Source of the DNA: Paraglaciecola arctica BSs20135
GTDB lineage: Bacteria; Pseudomonadota; Gammaproteobacteria; Enterobacterales; Alteromonadaceae
DNA length: 64,000 nucleotides
Direction: 5' to 3'
Assembly (NCBI RefSeq): GCF_000314995.1
Contig: NZ_BAEO01000072.1
Span: forward strand, 1 to 64,000
The notes below the pieces were generated by a model that searched no databases, was not told where the DNA came from, and saw only the letters and a program-made list of their open reading frames with translations. How positions within the stretch are numbered: position 1 is the first letter of the stretch; every line of letters begins with the position of its first letter. Below are positions 7,897 through 17,118 of the stretch, piece after piece. Both the position numbers and the translations under genes were made by a program.

Positions 7897-9588
7897 TTAA
7901 GATTTGTCCATTAATGCATTGATCGCTTTGGCCTTGTTGGCATCTTTTTCACGCTGAACCCGTGATTTTTCAATATTCAGTTGCATTTTTTGCTTCTGAA
8001 GATCAGATATGTCTCGAGGTATAGGTTTACGCGGCATACGTTCATCAGCCATTGAAGCTTTATATAAAAAGCCAGCTAATATCACAGATGCTTGTTTCAA
8101 ATCAGCTTCACTTACATGATCAATTGAATCAATATGAGTATGATGTAAACGAGAGCCATAATCTAATTCATCTTGAATAAATTGAAAGCCAGGTAAACCC
8201 ACATCATCAAAAGATTCGTGATCTGTGCCACCAGTACTCGCATTAGTAATAGTACCAGCGCTTAGATCCGAAAATGGGCCAAACCACTTGCTGAAAATGG
8301 GTTTGGCTGCAACATTTCCTTCCGTATAAATGCCTCTAAAACGTCCGCTGCCGTTATCCATATTAAAATAAACCGAAAATTTGTCGTATGCGGGTTTAGT
8401 TTCTATCGGCCAACCTTGACTCTTCCACAAATAATTAGGCAGGGCCTTTTCATCTTTATTAGTCGGCGAAGGACGTGTCGCAAAATGTTCATCAACATAA
8501 GTAGATGAACCAAAAAGTCCCTGTTCTTCCCCAGACCAAAGTGCAATTCTAATGCTTCGTTTGGGTTCAAAATCTAAGGTAGCTAAAATACGTACAGCTT
8601 CCATTGCGACTGCAACACCAGCACCGTTATCCACTGCACCATCACTGGCATGCCACGAATCTAAATGACCACCCACCATCACAATTTCTGGATCACTTTC
8701 ACTACCAGGAATTTCAGCAATGGTATTGTATGCATTGCGATCTTCATCATGAAAACGTGCATCAATATCTAAAGTAACTTTAGGTGTTTTACCAGAATCA
8801 ATGATGCGCGAGAGCGAATTGTAGTGTTCTGCTTCGATCACTAAAGCAGGTACTGGAAAGGTATTACCAACACGATGGTCACGACCAAAAATATTGATTA
8901 AACCACCTTGGCGCCAACTCCGATATAACACGCCAACAACTTTTTCTTTCGCTAAAAATTCGTTTAACTCTTTACCAAAATAGAATCGTTGTAAAGCGCT
9001 ATCACGGCGTTCGGCGTTAACCCAAGGGGAGTGACTTGGACCTTTATTAACATCGAACTCTTTAAGTTTAGTGAGTTCAGTTGCGTCGTACCGATTAAAA
9101 ACTGAGTTTTCAGGGGCTTCAATATTTTTACCATCACCCATCATGATAATTTTACCCTGTAACTTACCTTTATATTGAGCTAAGTCTGCAACAGATGAGG
9201 CTTCAAAAATCACCACGTCGCCAGATATTTCACCTTTGGTTCCTGGTGTCCAAGCAACAGGAATACCATGCAAAGTTACTTCTCTTGGGCTGATTAAATT
9301 GATTGATGCAGAGTCATGGGACCAACCACGACCAAACTCAAATGGGTCAAGATAAGCATTCTTTAAACCCCAACTTTTAAGTTTATTTAATGTCCATTCA
9401 TTGGCTTTTTTCATTTGTGGGGAGCCAGACAAACGTGGCCCAATACCGTCAGTTAATTGCTCTAAAGTGTGCATCACTTCAGAATTATAAAACCCTTCAG
9501 CTCTTATTTTATTTTCCATATCTAAATCACTATCCGCCCATGCAACGCTGCTAGATAAGCAAAGTATCGTTAAACCAATTTTTTTCAT
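7897..9588 (-). CDS. Secreted M28-family zinc aminopeptidase/carboxypeptidase
   Basis: 563-aa exported metallopeptidase. A Sec signal peptide (MKKIGLTILCLSSSVAWA) precedes the mature enzyme. A PA-like insert (about 120-270) precedes the M28 catalytic core. Zinc-ligand signatures are visible: GGHLDSWHASDGAVDNGAG (His, Asp), then the catalytic Glu pair in WSGEEQGLFGS, and a later HTHIDSIDH ligand. I chose the ATG at 9588 with a GGGA site; the longer frame begins at a TTG. The C-terminal 40 residues are charged and helical. It probably trims peptides in the periplasm or outside the cell; the exact specificity cannot be read from sequence. It is divergent from pepE. Confidence 0.9.
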   Translation of the reverse strand: MKKIGLTILCLSSSVAWADSDLDMENKIRAEGFYNSEVMHTLEQLTDGIGPRLSGSPQMKKANEWTLNKLKSWGLKNAYLDPFEFGRGWSHDSASINLISPREVTLHGIPVAWTPGTKGEISGDVVIFEASSVADLAQYKGKLQGKIIMMGDGKNIEAPENSVFNRYDATELTKLKEFDVNKGPSHSPWVNAERRDSALQRFYFGKELNEFLAKEKVVGVLYRSWRQGGLINIFGRDHRVGNTFPVPALVIEAEHYNSLSRIIDSGKTPKVTLDIDARFHDEDRNAYNTIAEIPGSESDPEIVMVGGHLDSWHASDGAVDNGAGVAVAMEAVRILATLDFEPKRSIRIALWSGEEQGLFGSSTYVDEHFATRPSPTNKDEKALPNYLWKSQGWPIETKPAYDKFSVYFNMDNGSGRFRGIYTEGNVAAKPIFSKWFGPFSDLSAGTITNASTGGTDHESFDDVGLPGFQFIQDELDYGSRLHHTHIDSIDHVSEADLKQASVILAGFLYKASMADERMPRKPIPRDISDLQKQKMQLNIEKSRVQREKDANKAKAINALMDKS

Positions 9589-9757
9589 TTTTCGTCCCAA
9601 ATATAGTTATTATTGTTATTCCAAGTGCAATAGTAACTAATCTTAATGAGGGATCGACAATTTAGATTGTAACTATATATTTGTCTAAGTTTTCCCTAGG
9701 CAAAGTATTCTATCTGTCTATAATTGCTCGTCTAATGGTAAAAGGATTAATTTAAAA

Positions 9758-10462
9758 ATGAACATACCAAGACATGTCTTAATGTTGAGCAGTTCTAAGA
9801 TGGGCAGCGAAGATTATCTGCAACATGCTCTACCCATGATTAATCAACATTTACCTAATATAACAGAGCTGCTGTTTATTCCGTTTGCTGGCGTTTCTGT
9901 GAGTTGGGATGATTACACACAAAAAGTGCAAAACGCCCTACCCGACTATCAAGTAAAAAGCATTCATCAATTCCCCGATGCTCATCAAGCATTAGAAAAC
10001 GCCCAAGCCATTTTAGTTGGCGGTGGTAACACTTTTAACTTACTTAACGAACTTTACCAACAAGACTTGCTCGATACATTTAAAAGGCAAGTCAACCAAG
10101 GCACACCTTATGTTGGTTGGAGCGCTGGCTCCAATATATGTGGCAATAGCATCCGTACCACTAACGACATGCCTATAGTGCAACCACCCAGTTTTGAGGC
10201 GCTCAATTTCGTGCCATTTCAACTTAACCCTCACTACACTGACTACCAACCACCTGGTCACAATGGTGAAACTCGCGCGCAACGCATTCAAGAATTTTGT
10301 ATTTTAAACCCTAAGATGCCTGTTATTGGTATTCGTGAAGGCGGTGCTTTGTTGTTGCAAGGAGATTCGCTGATTTTGAAGGGGGAATTGGATGGGGTGG
10401 TGTTTGAAGGTGGTTCACAGCGCGTGATCCAGCCAAATCAGGATTTGAGAGAGTATTTGTAG
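9758..10462 (+). CDS. pepE: Dipeptidase E, alpha-aspartyl dipeptidase (peptidase S51)
   Basis: 234-aa cytoplasmic serine peptidase that hydrolyses Asp-X dipeptides. The nucleophile elbow GWSAGSN puts the catalytic serine at residue 122, next to the VGGGNTFNLL oxyanion segment (residues 87-96). The downstream Asp137 and the His of NPHYTD complete the expected triad. The length matches Salmonella PepE (229 aa). It is convergent with the last gene of the eut locus with only 20 bp between stops and no visible terminator, so its 3' end marks the left border of the microcompartment locus. Confidence 0.92.
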   Translation: MNIPRHVLMLSSSKMGSEDYLQHALPMINQHLPNITELLFIPFAGVSVSWDDYTQKVQNALPDYQVKSIHQFPDAHQALENAQAILVGGGNTFNLLNELYQQDLLDTFKRQVNQGTPYVGWSAGSNICGNSIRTTNDMPIVQPPSFEALNFVPFQLNPHYTDYQPPGHNGETRAQRIQEFCILNPKMPVIGIREGGALLLQGDSLILKGELDGVVFEGGSQRVIQPNQDLREYL

Positions 10463-10482
10463 AAGTCTCATGGTGTGTTTCG

Positions 10483-11037
10483 CTATACCTTGTCGCGCAG
10501 TATTTCTTGGCGGGGTTGCGGAATAATCACCTTTTCAACCAATACTCCTTTATCTTTGATATATGCAGCACCTGCTTCAATTGCCGCAGTAACCGACGCA
10601 ACATCACCGGTCAAAGTTAGGTAACCCTTGCCACCAATGGCCATGGCTAAATGGACATCAATTAACTCAACATTGGCGGCTTTTACCGCTGCATCTGCGG
10701 CTTCAATAATAGAGGCTACAGAAAATGTTTCTATGATCCCCAGAGCATCCGTCTGTTCAATAACTCTAGTGCCGCTAATAGCAGAGAAAACTGAAGAATG
10801 CACGTTGGGAATTATTAATTCATCGACTATGGTTTCATTGCCGAGATCTAATCCCGCGGACATCGACGCTTCTACAGCAGCCACATCTCCTGCCACCATC
10901 ACCATGAATTTGCCAGGGCAAATAGTACGGTTAAATAGGATGTCAACATTGGCTGCCTTAAGCATTGCATCCCCGACTGCGTATCCTTTGGCGATAGAAT
11001 TCATCTCAATCATGCCAATAGCACTTTTATTGTCCAT
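10483..11037 (-). CDS. pduT: PduT-type trimeric microcompartment shell protein with Fe-S site
   Basis: 184-aa shell protein with two BMC domains (about 4-90 and 97-180) that form a pseudohexameric trimer. The TICPGKF motif places a conserved cysteine at residue 40, equivalent to the PduT cysteine that binds a [4Fe-4S] cluster at the three-fold pore. The second domain holds the typical ALGIIETFSVASIIEAADA opening. PduT normally belongs to propanediol loci, where it partners PduS. Here it is the last gene of a eut operon and overlaps pduS by 11 bp, which fits co-translation of an electron conduit through the shell. Confidence 0.9.
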   Translation of the reverse strand: MDNKSAIGMIEMNSIAKGYAVGDAMLKAANVDILFNRTICPGKFMVMVAGDVAAVEASMSAGLDLGNETIVDELIIPNVHSSVFSAISGTRVIEQTDALGIIETFSVASIIEAADAAVKAANVELIDVHLAMAIGGKGYLTLTGDVASVTAAIEAGAAYIKDKGVLVEKVIIPQPRQEILRDKV

Positions 11038-12373
11038 TGTTGTTTTCCTTTAATAAAATATCTATGTGTTCACCAACAAAAGTCACCCTACCAGTAATAC
11101 TGGCGTGAACAGGAACCCCCATGGCATCTATTGGTGGTATTGCAATCACGTCGCCTGCGGTAACTTCATCACCTTCTTTTACAATCGGCTCAGCCCTCGC
11201 TCCCATATGGGTTTGCAATGAAATTGCCACTCGTGAAGGCGATTGATACTCGTCTAACCATAAAGCTTGTCTTTTGTCATATTTCGCCAGACCAAGACGC
11301 CGAATTAAGCGCGATGTTGGTACACCCCGGTATTCACGCATGTTATGAACTGGACGGGTTTGAGCTTGTAACTGTTGTGTGGTCTGCCATAAGCTTTTTT
11401 CTTTTAAATCACGTTTAGTGGCAACACAAACGTCACGAGGATTGAGTTGTTCGGGACAAGCCCACAAGGTACAAATATTACATTCACTGCACGCTTGAGC
11501 ATGCAGTGATAGGGTTTCGCTCGTTACTCCTGTGGTTAGCAATGAACGCATCACCAAATGAGGCTGAATTGGGTAACCCAATAGATACCGCGGACACATT
11601 TCTGTGCACAGCGTACATTGATCGCAAGCCGCTTTACCTATCCGTTTAGAGGTACTTTCCGATTCTGATTTTTTGGTGACAACATGGGCATCATGGGGTA
11701 ATACCAGTAACCCGCTGGTCGTTGCCGATATTGAGGTAGAAAAATCATCCTCAATGGTCCCCATCATGACTCCACCCTCGACTATGACCGGTGTTTCACA
11801 ACTAATATCGCCGGCTAATTTCAGCACATCAGCATACGACATGCCAATAGGTAACCACGCGGTAAATGGTCGCTGCACTTCGCCGTGCACTGTGAGCATG
11901 GTGTGGGTCATGGGCTTATCTTGTGCAGCCTGATAGATGTTGAAAATCGTCTCCACATTATGCACCAACACGCCCACATCCTTGGGTAATCCTCCAGCCG
12001 GAATACGTTGTCCAGTCACTTCATAAACCAACTCATATTCATCACCGGCGGGATAAACGTTGGGCATTATCTTCAATTCAATATTGTCCGGCAGTAGGGG
12101 CTGCACATGGGCGATAGATGTCTGATGTTTTTGTTTGAAAGCAAGTACACCTCTACTAGCACCGACCTGCTGCATCAGTAGTTGCATGCCTTGCAGCATT
12201 TGTTCAGTAAAGTGCTGCATAACCATCTGATCTTTATTCAGCAGTGGCTCACATTCAGCGCCGTTAGCGATCAAAATATCTGCCTTACTAGCAATCTTCA
12301 CATAACAGGGGAAACCGGCACCGCCAGCGCCTACAACACCTGCTTGTCGCACTTTGTCTACTAAAGAGCTCAT
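11027..12373 (-). CDS. pduS: PduS-type RnfC-like iron-sulfur flavoprotein (cobalamin reductase)
   Basis: 448-aa RnfC/NqrF-like protein. The N-terminal glycine-rich segment (GVVGAGGAGFPCYVK) and the GGLPKDVGVLVHNVET region form the nucleotide/FMN-binding SLBB-type core. Two four-cysteine clusters follow: CDQCTLCTEMCP (CX2CX2CX3CP) and CSECNICTLWACP (CX2CX2CX4CP), each suited to a [4Fe-4S]. The C terminus is a biotinyl-lipoyl-like GDVIAIPPIDAMGVPVHAS segment. PduS reduces cob(II)alamin for adenosylation in propanediol microcompartments. Here it probably supplies Co(I) to EutT or moves electrons through PduT. Its start overlaps the end of the upstream BMC gene (TAATG). Confidence 0.92.
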   Translation of the reverse strand: MSSLVDKVRQAGVVGAGGAGFPCYVKIASKADILIANGAECEPLLNKDQMVMQHFTEQMLQGMQLLMQQVGASRGVLAFKQKHQTSIAHVQPLLPDNIELKIMPNVYPAGDEYELVYEVTGQRIPAGGLPKDVGVLVHNVETIFNIYQAAQDKPMTHTMLTVHGEVQRPFTAWLPIGMSYADVLKLAGDISCETPVIVEGGVMMGTIEDDFSTSISATTSGLLVLPHDAHVVTKKSESESTSKRIGKAACDQCTLCTEMCPRYLLGYPIQPHLVMRSLLTTGVTSETLSLHAQACSECNICTLWACPEQLNPRDVCVATKRDLKEKSLWQTTQQLQAQTRPVHNMREYRGVPTSRLIRRLGLAKYDKRQALWLDEYQSPSRVAISLQTHMGARAEPIVKEGDEVTAGDVIAIPPIDAMGVPVHASITGRVTFVGEHIDILLKENNNGQ

Positions 12374-12687
12374 TAAATTAATCCGCTGATGCTTTTATTA
12401 AAGGATGATGTATAACCAGTTTGCGCAAGCCACTCATCAAGATCCTCACTAGGTCTGGCGATAATATGTTCGCAATATAAAATGCCTACCCTCTTGGCCG
12501 CTGCAGCACCTGCTGCCACTGCTACCTGACAATCTCCTAACTCACCAATACACAGTATCAAGGTTAAACCTGCACCAGGCTGACTGCGTTGTAGCAACTT
12601 TACATATGCCGATTTAAGCATGGCATCAGCCGCTTCTATTGACGCGATAAGTCCTTTGGTTTCAATAATACCTAACGAAGCCTCCAC
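12373..12687 (-). CDS. eutK: EutK-like single-domain BMC shell protein without the helix-turn-helix tail
   Basis: 104-aa BMC-domain protein that reads [20 protein letters not shown] at its start and ends the domain with IARPSEDLDEWL, as EutK does (GRPDDDTQWL in E. coli, from memory). Position between eutL and the operon end also matches eutK in the enterobacterial order. E. coli EutK has an extra winged-helix nucleic-acid-binding domain of about 60 residues; only a 16-residue tail follows here. The start is a GTG two codons after the eutL stop. It could equally be named an EutM-like hexamer; the assignment to EutK rests on the C-terminal motif and the position. Confidence 0.75.
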   Translation of the reverse strand: MEASLGIIETKGLIASIEAADAMLKSAYVKLLQRSQPGAGLTLILCIGELGDCQVAVAAGAAAAKRVGILYCEHIIARPSEDLDEWLAQTGYTSSFNKSISGLI

Positions 12688-12696
12688 CTGCGCCGC

Positions 12697-13353
12697 TCAA
12701 ATATCGATTGGCATGTTGGCGACGTCTAGTACCGCTTGCTGAAAGGCATCACATGCTGCACCACAAGCAGCTTGCGAACCGGTAAGGTAACCACCACCAT
12801 AGTTGGTTTCAGACGGTGGAGCAAAAAATGCGGCCACTTCTACATCCGCTGCTTTTAGCGCTGCATCCATAGCAAACATAGCTTCCAGCGGCGGCGCTAT
12901 CAGATAAGCGAGTGCCTGACCACGGGGGATCCCTCCTTCTTTAGAAAGATAACTGCCAGTAGCGGATACAAGATGTGCAAAAAATGCCAGATTTCCTTCT
13001 TCATTGGCTGTTTTAAAGCAAGCTTCATGCTCGATAACCTCACGAGCTCGTTGCAAACCGGCACGCACATCGGCTGGCCCGGGGCCAGCCAAAATACCAA
13101 TAACTTCACCAGATAATGGGCCAGACGAATGGGCTGCCCCCGCATAAAACGAACGCCCATAAACCACATCTACATTCGCCGCCTTTGTCGCCTCATCGAG
13201 AGCAACATAGGTCACGTCATCACAATCAGCGGTGAGTATGCCAATGCAGCGCTGCGAATCTTTTAATTTAAATTGTTTTACCATCGACTCGCTAACCGAG
13301 GCTATGACTCGGGTAGCAAGCACTGATGCTCTAATATCGTCTAATACACTCAT
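12697..13353 (-). CDS. eutL: EutL trimeric microcompartment shell protein
   Basis: 218-aa tandem BMC protein forming a trimer with a gated central pore. Family landmarks are DDVTYVALDEATKAANVDVV, YGRSFYAGAAHSS, GPGPADVRAGL, ATGSYLSKEGGI, YLIAPPLEAMFAMDAALKAADV and the terminal PPSETNYGGGYLTGSQAAC. All match EutL rather than PduB. In enteric EutL the pore binds ethanolamine and switches between open and closed forms. The start has a strong AGAGAGG site. It is followed by the EutK-like gene after a few bases. Confidence 0.95.
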   Translation of the reverse strand: MSVLDDIRASVLATRVIASVSESMVKQFKLKDSQRCIGILTADCDDVTYVALDEATKAANVDVVYGRSFYAGAAHSSGPLSGEVIGILAGPGPADVRAGLQRAREVIEHEACFKTANEEGNLAFFAHLVSATGSYLSKEGGIPRGQALAYLIAPPLEAMFAMDAALKAADVEVAAFFAPPSETNYGGGYLTGSQAACGAACDAFQQAVLDVANMPIDI

Positions 13354-13387
13354 GTTGTTAAACCTCTCTGTATTGCCGTTTTACTAA

Positions 13388-14302
13388 TTAACGTTTCAGC
13401 TTGAGTCCACTCGCTTTTTGTTCGAGCATTTTTTTGGTCAGATCAACAATAACAGCAGCTGCCTCTATTGGTGGTGTGCCGCCGTTATGGATATTGGAGA
13501 TCACCATCCGATCTGACTCCACTGTGTCTTTGGTTGGCTTGTACACACAATAACAACTAAGGCTTTCAGACTGACCTAGACCCGGGCGTTCGCCGATCAA
13601 CAGTAAATTCGCTTCTGCCTGCAGCAGTTCACCTATTTCATCCTGAGCTTTGACCCGGCCATAACGTAAAAAGAATGGTGTACCAACATTAAAACCAGCA
13701 CTTTCAAGTCCTTTCAATAATGGCGGTAATATTTCGTCATAATTATTAGTCACCGCATCAGTGCTCAGACCGTCAGAAATCACTACCTGAACTTGCGGCG
13801 ATTTTTTGCAGCGTTCTTGCACTAATTTCTTACCCTCATCTGAAAGTAATCTTCCTAAATCAGGTCGAGTCAAGTACTCGCTTTTGTCTGCGGCGCGGGA
13901 ATGCACCTCCCATATATCATGCTCGGCCAGCCACTCGCTGGTGACTTCTTTGACGACTGTATCTTTGGAGCGTGAATGGTCGGCGACGAAACGTAACAGC
14001 GAAATCGTCCGCGGTCGCGGCCCTGCCCTGCCCTGACAAACTCGCGCAGCAGTTTGTTTAATCATATCGTCGTTAATGCTGGCATTCTTTGCATTACGAA
14101 TACCGTTCCACTTAATAAACTTGTCTAAACTTAGGTCTTCCAATCCCTGGTTATTACTTTCTGTTGCAGTAGCTGTAACATTATTGTTGGACCTCTTTTT
14201 GGGGTCCGATTTTATTGCCGTTATCTGCCCTTTCCCAACGTTAGTTTCACCTAATTCTCGGAGTACAGAATTCACGATGCTTTGAATACTTTGTTCATCC
14301 AT
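13388..14302 (-). CDS. eutC: Ethanolamine ammonia-lyase small subunit EutC
   Basis: 304-aa beta subunit of the adenosylcobalamin-dependent lyase that converts ethanolamine to acetaldehyde and ammonia inside the microcompartment. The opening [17 protein letters not shown] is a short amphipathic helix of the encapsulation-peptide type. A variable linker (about 20-60) leads to the conserved [34 protein letters not shown] and [16 protein letters not shown] motifs, which contribute to cobalamin and subunit contacts. I chose the ATG at 14302 because GGG lies 8 nt upstream and the N terminus then aligns with E. coli EutC; two earlier in-frame starts sit 2 and 3 codons upstream. It directly follows eutB. 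Confidence 0.95.
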   Translation of the reverse strand: MDEQSIQSIVNSVLRELGETNVGKGQITAIKSDPKKRSNNNVTATATESNNQGLEDLSLDKFIKWNGIRNAKNASINDDMIKQTAARVCQGRAGPRPRTISLLRFVADHSRSKDTVVKEVTSEWLAEHDIWEVHSRAADKSEYLTRPDLGRLLSDEGKKLVQERCKKSPQVQVVISDGLSTDAVTNNYDEILPPLLKGLESAGFNVGTPFFLRYGRVKAQDEIGELLQAEANLLLIGERPGLGQSESLSCYCVYKPTKDTVESDRMVISNIHNGGTPPIEAAAVIVDLTKKMLEQKASGLKLKR

Positions 14303-14313
14303 TGTCATCACCC

Positions 14314-15678
14314 TTAGTCAAAAAATATTGAAGGATCGCCAGCACGGGCAGTCAGATTGCCGTTTTCCATTAGGCCCATAGTCTCCATCCATGCCTCGAA
14401 TTCCGGTGCTGGTCTATAACCCAATAAGCGTCGCGCGGTAGCGACGTCATGAAAGCCAGTCGTCTGATAATTAAGCATGATGTCGTCACCTAATGGCAAT
14501 GACATCACGTAGTTACAACCCGCAGCAGCTAAAAGCACCGTCAGGTTTTCATTGGAGTTTTGATCAGTGTCGGCGTGGTTGGTATAACAAGCATCGCAAC
14601 CCATTGGGATCCCTGTTAGTTTGCCCATGAAATGGTCCTCCAGTGCCGCTCGTGTTATTTGCTGATGGTTGAAAAGGTATTCAGGTCCAATAAAACCGAC
14701 TACGGTGTTAAGTAGGTGGGGGTTGTAGCGCTTTGCAAGACCGTAATTGCGTGCTTCGATAGTCACCTGATCAGCACCAAAATGTGCATTTGCTGATAGC
14801 GCTGTTCCCTGTCCCGTTTCGAAATACATCATGTTGGACCCGGCAAGTTTGCAGTAATGTTTGCCCATTTCGTATGCTTCATCGAGCAATTCCACCGTCA
14901 CGCCAAATTCATTCAGGCCTTTTTCAGTGCCTGATAGACTTTGGAAAATTAATCCGCCAGCGGCCCCTTTTTCTAGTGCTTCCATTTGATTAGTGACATG
15001 AGACAATACGCATCCTTGGGTAGGGATATTCCATTTGTCAGTCACTTCCTTCACTGCGTCGAGTATACGCCGGGTATTTTCTACCGACTCAGTCACAGGG
15101 TTGATACCAATCACAGCATCACCGCAGCCGTAGGACAAGCCTTCATACATCTGCACTATTATGCTGTCTATATCGTCGCGGGTATCGTTGGGCTGCAAGC
15201 GTGATGAAAAACGACCGGGTATGCCCACGGTGCAATTGGCCTTCGAAATAACATAAAGTTTTTTGGCGCCAACCATCAAGTCTGCGTTCGAACATATCTT
15301 ACAAACAGCCGCCACCATTTCCGAAGTTAGACCACGGCGTAAACGTTCGTAATCTTCCTTAGAAGGTAAATCAGAAAGAATATATTCCCGTAATTCGCTC
15401 ACACTCCACTGTTTTATCTCGTTGAAAACGACTATATTTACGGCGTCTTGTATCACCCGTGTAATCGCATCGTCCTCATAAGGTACAACAGGATTTTCGC
15501 GGAGGGTTTCTAGGCTCATTTCACTAAGTACCTGCTTAGCCGCAACTCGTTCTTGCGCTGTTTCCGCCGCTACGCCAGCCAATACATCACCGGAGCGCAG
15601 TTCGTTGGCTTTAGCGAGCACATCTTTTACATCTCGGAATTGATAAACCTTGCCAAATAATGTTGTTTTTAGTTGCAT
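14314..15678 (-). CDS. eutB: Ethanolamine ammonia-lyase large subunit EutB
   Basis: 454-aa TIM-barrel alpha subunit, the catalytic partner of EutC; E. coli EutB is 453 aa. Recognisable stretches include [99 protein letters not shown] and [20 protein letters not shown], the last lining the substrate site. The ribosome site AGGAG is well placed. It is intact, with no frameshift, and lies between eutA and eutC as in enteric operons. The product acts in the microcompartment lumen. Confidence 0.97.
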   Translation of the reverse strand: MQLKTTLFGKVYQFRDVKDVLAKANELRSGDVLAGVAAETAQERVAAKQVLSEMSLETLRENPVVPYEDDAITRVIQDAVNIVVFNEIKQWSVSELREYILSDLPSKEDYERLRRGLTSEMVAAVCKICSNADLMVGAKKLYVISKANCTVGIPGRFSSRLQPNDTRDDIDSIIVQMYEGLSYGCGDAVIGINPVTESVENTRRILDAVKEVTDKWNIPTQGCVLSHVTNQMEALEKGAAGGLIFQSLSGTEKGLNEFGVTVELLDEAYEMGKHYCKLAGSNMMYFETGQGTALSANAHFGADQVTIEARNYGLAKRYNPHLLNTVVGFIGPEYLFNHQQITRAALEDHFMGKLTGIPMGCDACYTNHADTDQNSNENLTVLLAAAGCNYVMSLPLGDDIMLNYQTTGFHDVATARRLLGYRPAPEFEAWMETMGLMENGNLTARAGDPSIFFD

Positions 15679-15687
15679 AAAAATCTC

Positions 15688-17118
15688 CTAATTAGGGAAT
15701 GCCAGCGACTTAATGGTTAGCGGCACTATCTCACCGCCAAAGAAGCTTTGGCCAATATCGATATAATCACCTTCCTGAACACGCACCTCATCAATCACTA
15801 GCAATTGTTGTGGATCAATTAAAGGCTGTAGCTCCATACCTAGCACCTTGCCTAAATCGTTTTCCGTTACAATGATCGCGGGAGCGTGGGTATTACCATA
15901 TTCGCGATAAAAACGTGCCAGTTGCTGCGCGGTCTCACTTACGGTCTTATACAGCACTGGCATACTGGCACCGAATGCAATGGCATAGCGGTCTTCGCGT
16001 AAATGTAAGTCCATGCGTTTTCCAGCTTTTACTGCTTGTTGACAAACATCCAGTTCTTGGTTCTGCCACTCAATATTGGGTTGTACTATAGGTAAGTTTT
16101 GTACCGGCAAGTCGTCGGTATTTAGCCAGATAGAACTGCCGGATAATGATAATGAGTAGGCACCTGCACCGATCACTGTGGCTTGTAGTGTATGTGTGGG
16201 TTTTTTAATAGCTTGCTGTAAAAGTTGGCTATTATTTAACAAGCAACGCGCCAGCAAAACGCCAATGTCCTGCCATTGAAAGGAAGTCAATTCCCCTTCC
16301 TGTAATTGGTAGTAACAATCTCCGACACCGCCACTGAGGAAAACAGCATCGAAGTGTTGACCTGCCTTTAAGGACGGTGTCATTAACAAACTGCTGCAGA
16401 GCTCGGACGGTGTCCCACTGACACATTCAACAATTAATTCGGCCATACGCTTGACGATTTTATTGAGTTGCTCGCTATTTAGTTGTGCGGCATTTACCTG
16501 CGTGCCAAATAACTCCTCAACAACTTTACGCGCTGGTTCATGAATTTTTTTTACAACGCCGGTGTCATCTGTTTCAAGCAAATGTCCTCCAACGTTTAAG
16601 CAGGCGGTATCCACCGCTTTACCACTTTCAAAAACGACATAGTTACTAGTGCCACCACCGATATCGATATTTAACACCCGGGCGTGATTGATTTTCGAAT
16701 ATTCACCCGCACCACTGCCGCGTCCTGCGATCACCGACTCCAGATTGGGGCCTGCCGTAGCCACCACAAAATCCCCCATCTCCTCGGCCAGTCCCATTAC
16801 CGCTTGCTGCGCATTTTTTGCCTTTGATGTTTCCCCAGTGATAATAATGGCACCCGTCTCTATATCATCCAGGGTCAAATTAGCTGCTAGGAACTGCTCA
16901 TTAATAAATTCCTGTATCTTTTGCACATCAACTAAACCATTGCCATCAAAAGGTGTGCGGCGCACGGGACTCTGAAAATATATTTCCCGTTCAACAAATT
17001 CGTAACGGGGCACTTGGGTGACTGGCGCTCGATTAACTAAGGTCAAACGCGAAAAGATCACCTGTGTTGTTGTGGTACCAATATCGATTCCAACGCTGTG
17101 CACGGTTTTACGATTCAT
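15688..17118 (-). CDS. eutA: EutA ethanolamine ammonia-lyase reactivase
   Basis: 476-aa actin/Hsp70-like ATPase that exchanges damaged cobalamin in EutBC for fresh adenosylcobalamin. The phosphate-1 loop SVGIDIGTTTTQVIF lies at residues 8-22 and a second loop NIDIGGGTSNYVVFESG near 152. FLSGGVGDCYY marks the adenosine region. Length is close to the enteric protein (467 aa). Its start overlaps the eutH stop by 11 bp, so translation is probably coupled. It is required in practice because mechanism-based inactivation of the lyase is frequent. Confidence 0.95.
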   Translation of the reverse strand: MNRKTVHSVGIDIGTTTTQVIFSRLTLVNRAPVTQVPRYEFVEREIYFQSPVRRTPFDGNGLVDVQKIQEFINEQFLAANLTLDDIETGAIIITGETSKAKNAQQAVMGLAEEMGDFVVATAGPNLESVIAGRGSGAGEYSKINHARVLNIDIGGGTSNYVVFESGKAVDTACLNVGGHLLETDDTGVVKKIHEPARKVVEELFGTQVNAAQLNSEQLNKIVKRMAELIVECVSGTPSELCSSLLMTPSLKAGQHFDAVFLSGGVGDCYYQLQEGELTSFQWQDIGVLLARCLLNNSQLLQQAIKKPTHTLQATVIGAGAYSLSLSGSSIWLNTDDLPVQNLPIVQPNIEWQNQELDVCQQAVKAGKRMDLHLREDRYAIAFGASMPVLYKTVSETAQQLARFYREYGNTHAPAIIVTENDLGKVLGMELQPLIDPQQLLVIDEVRVQEGDYIDIGQSFFGGEIVPLTIKSLAFPN

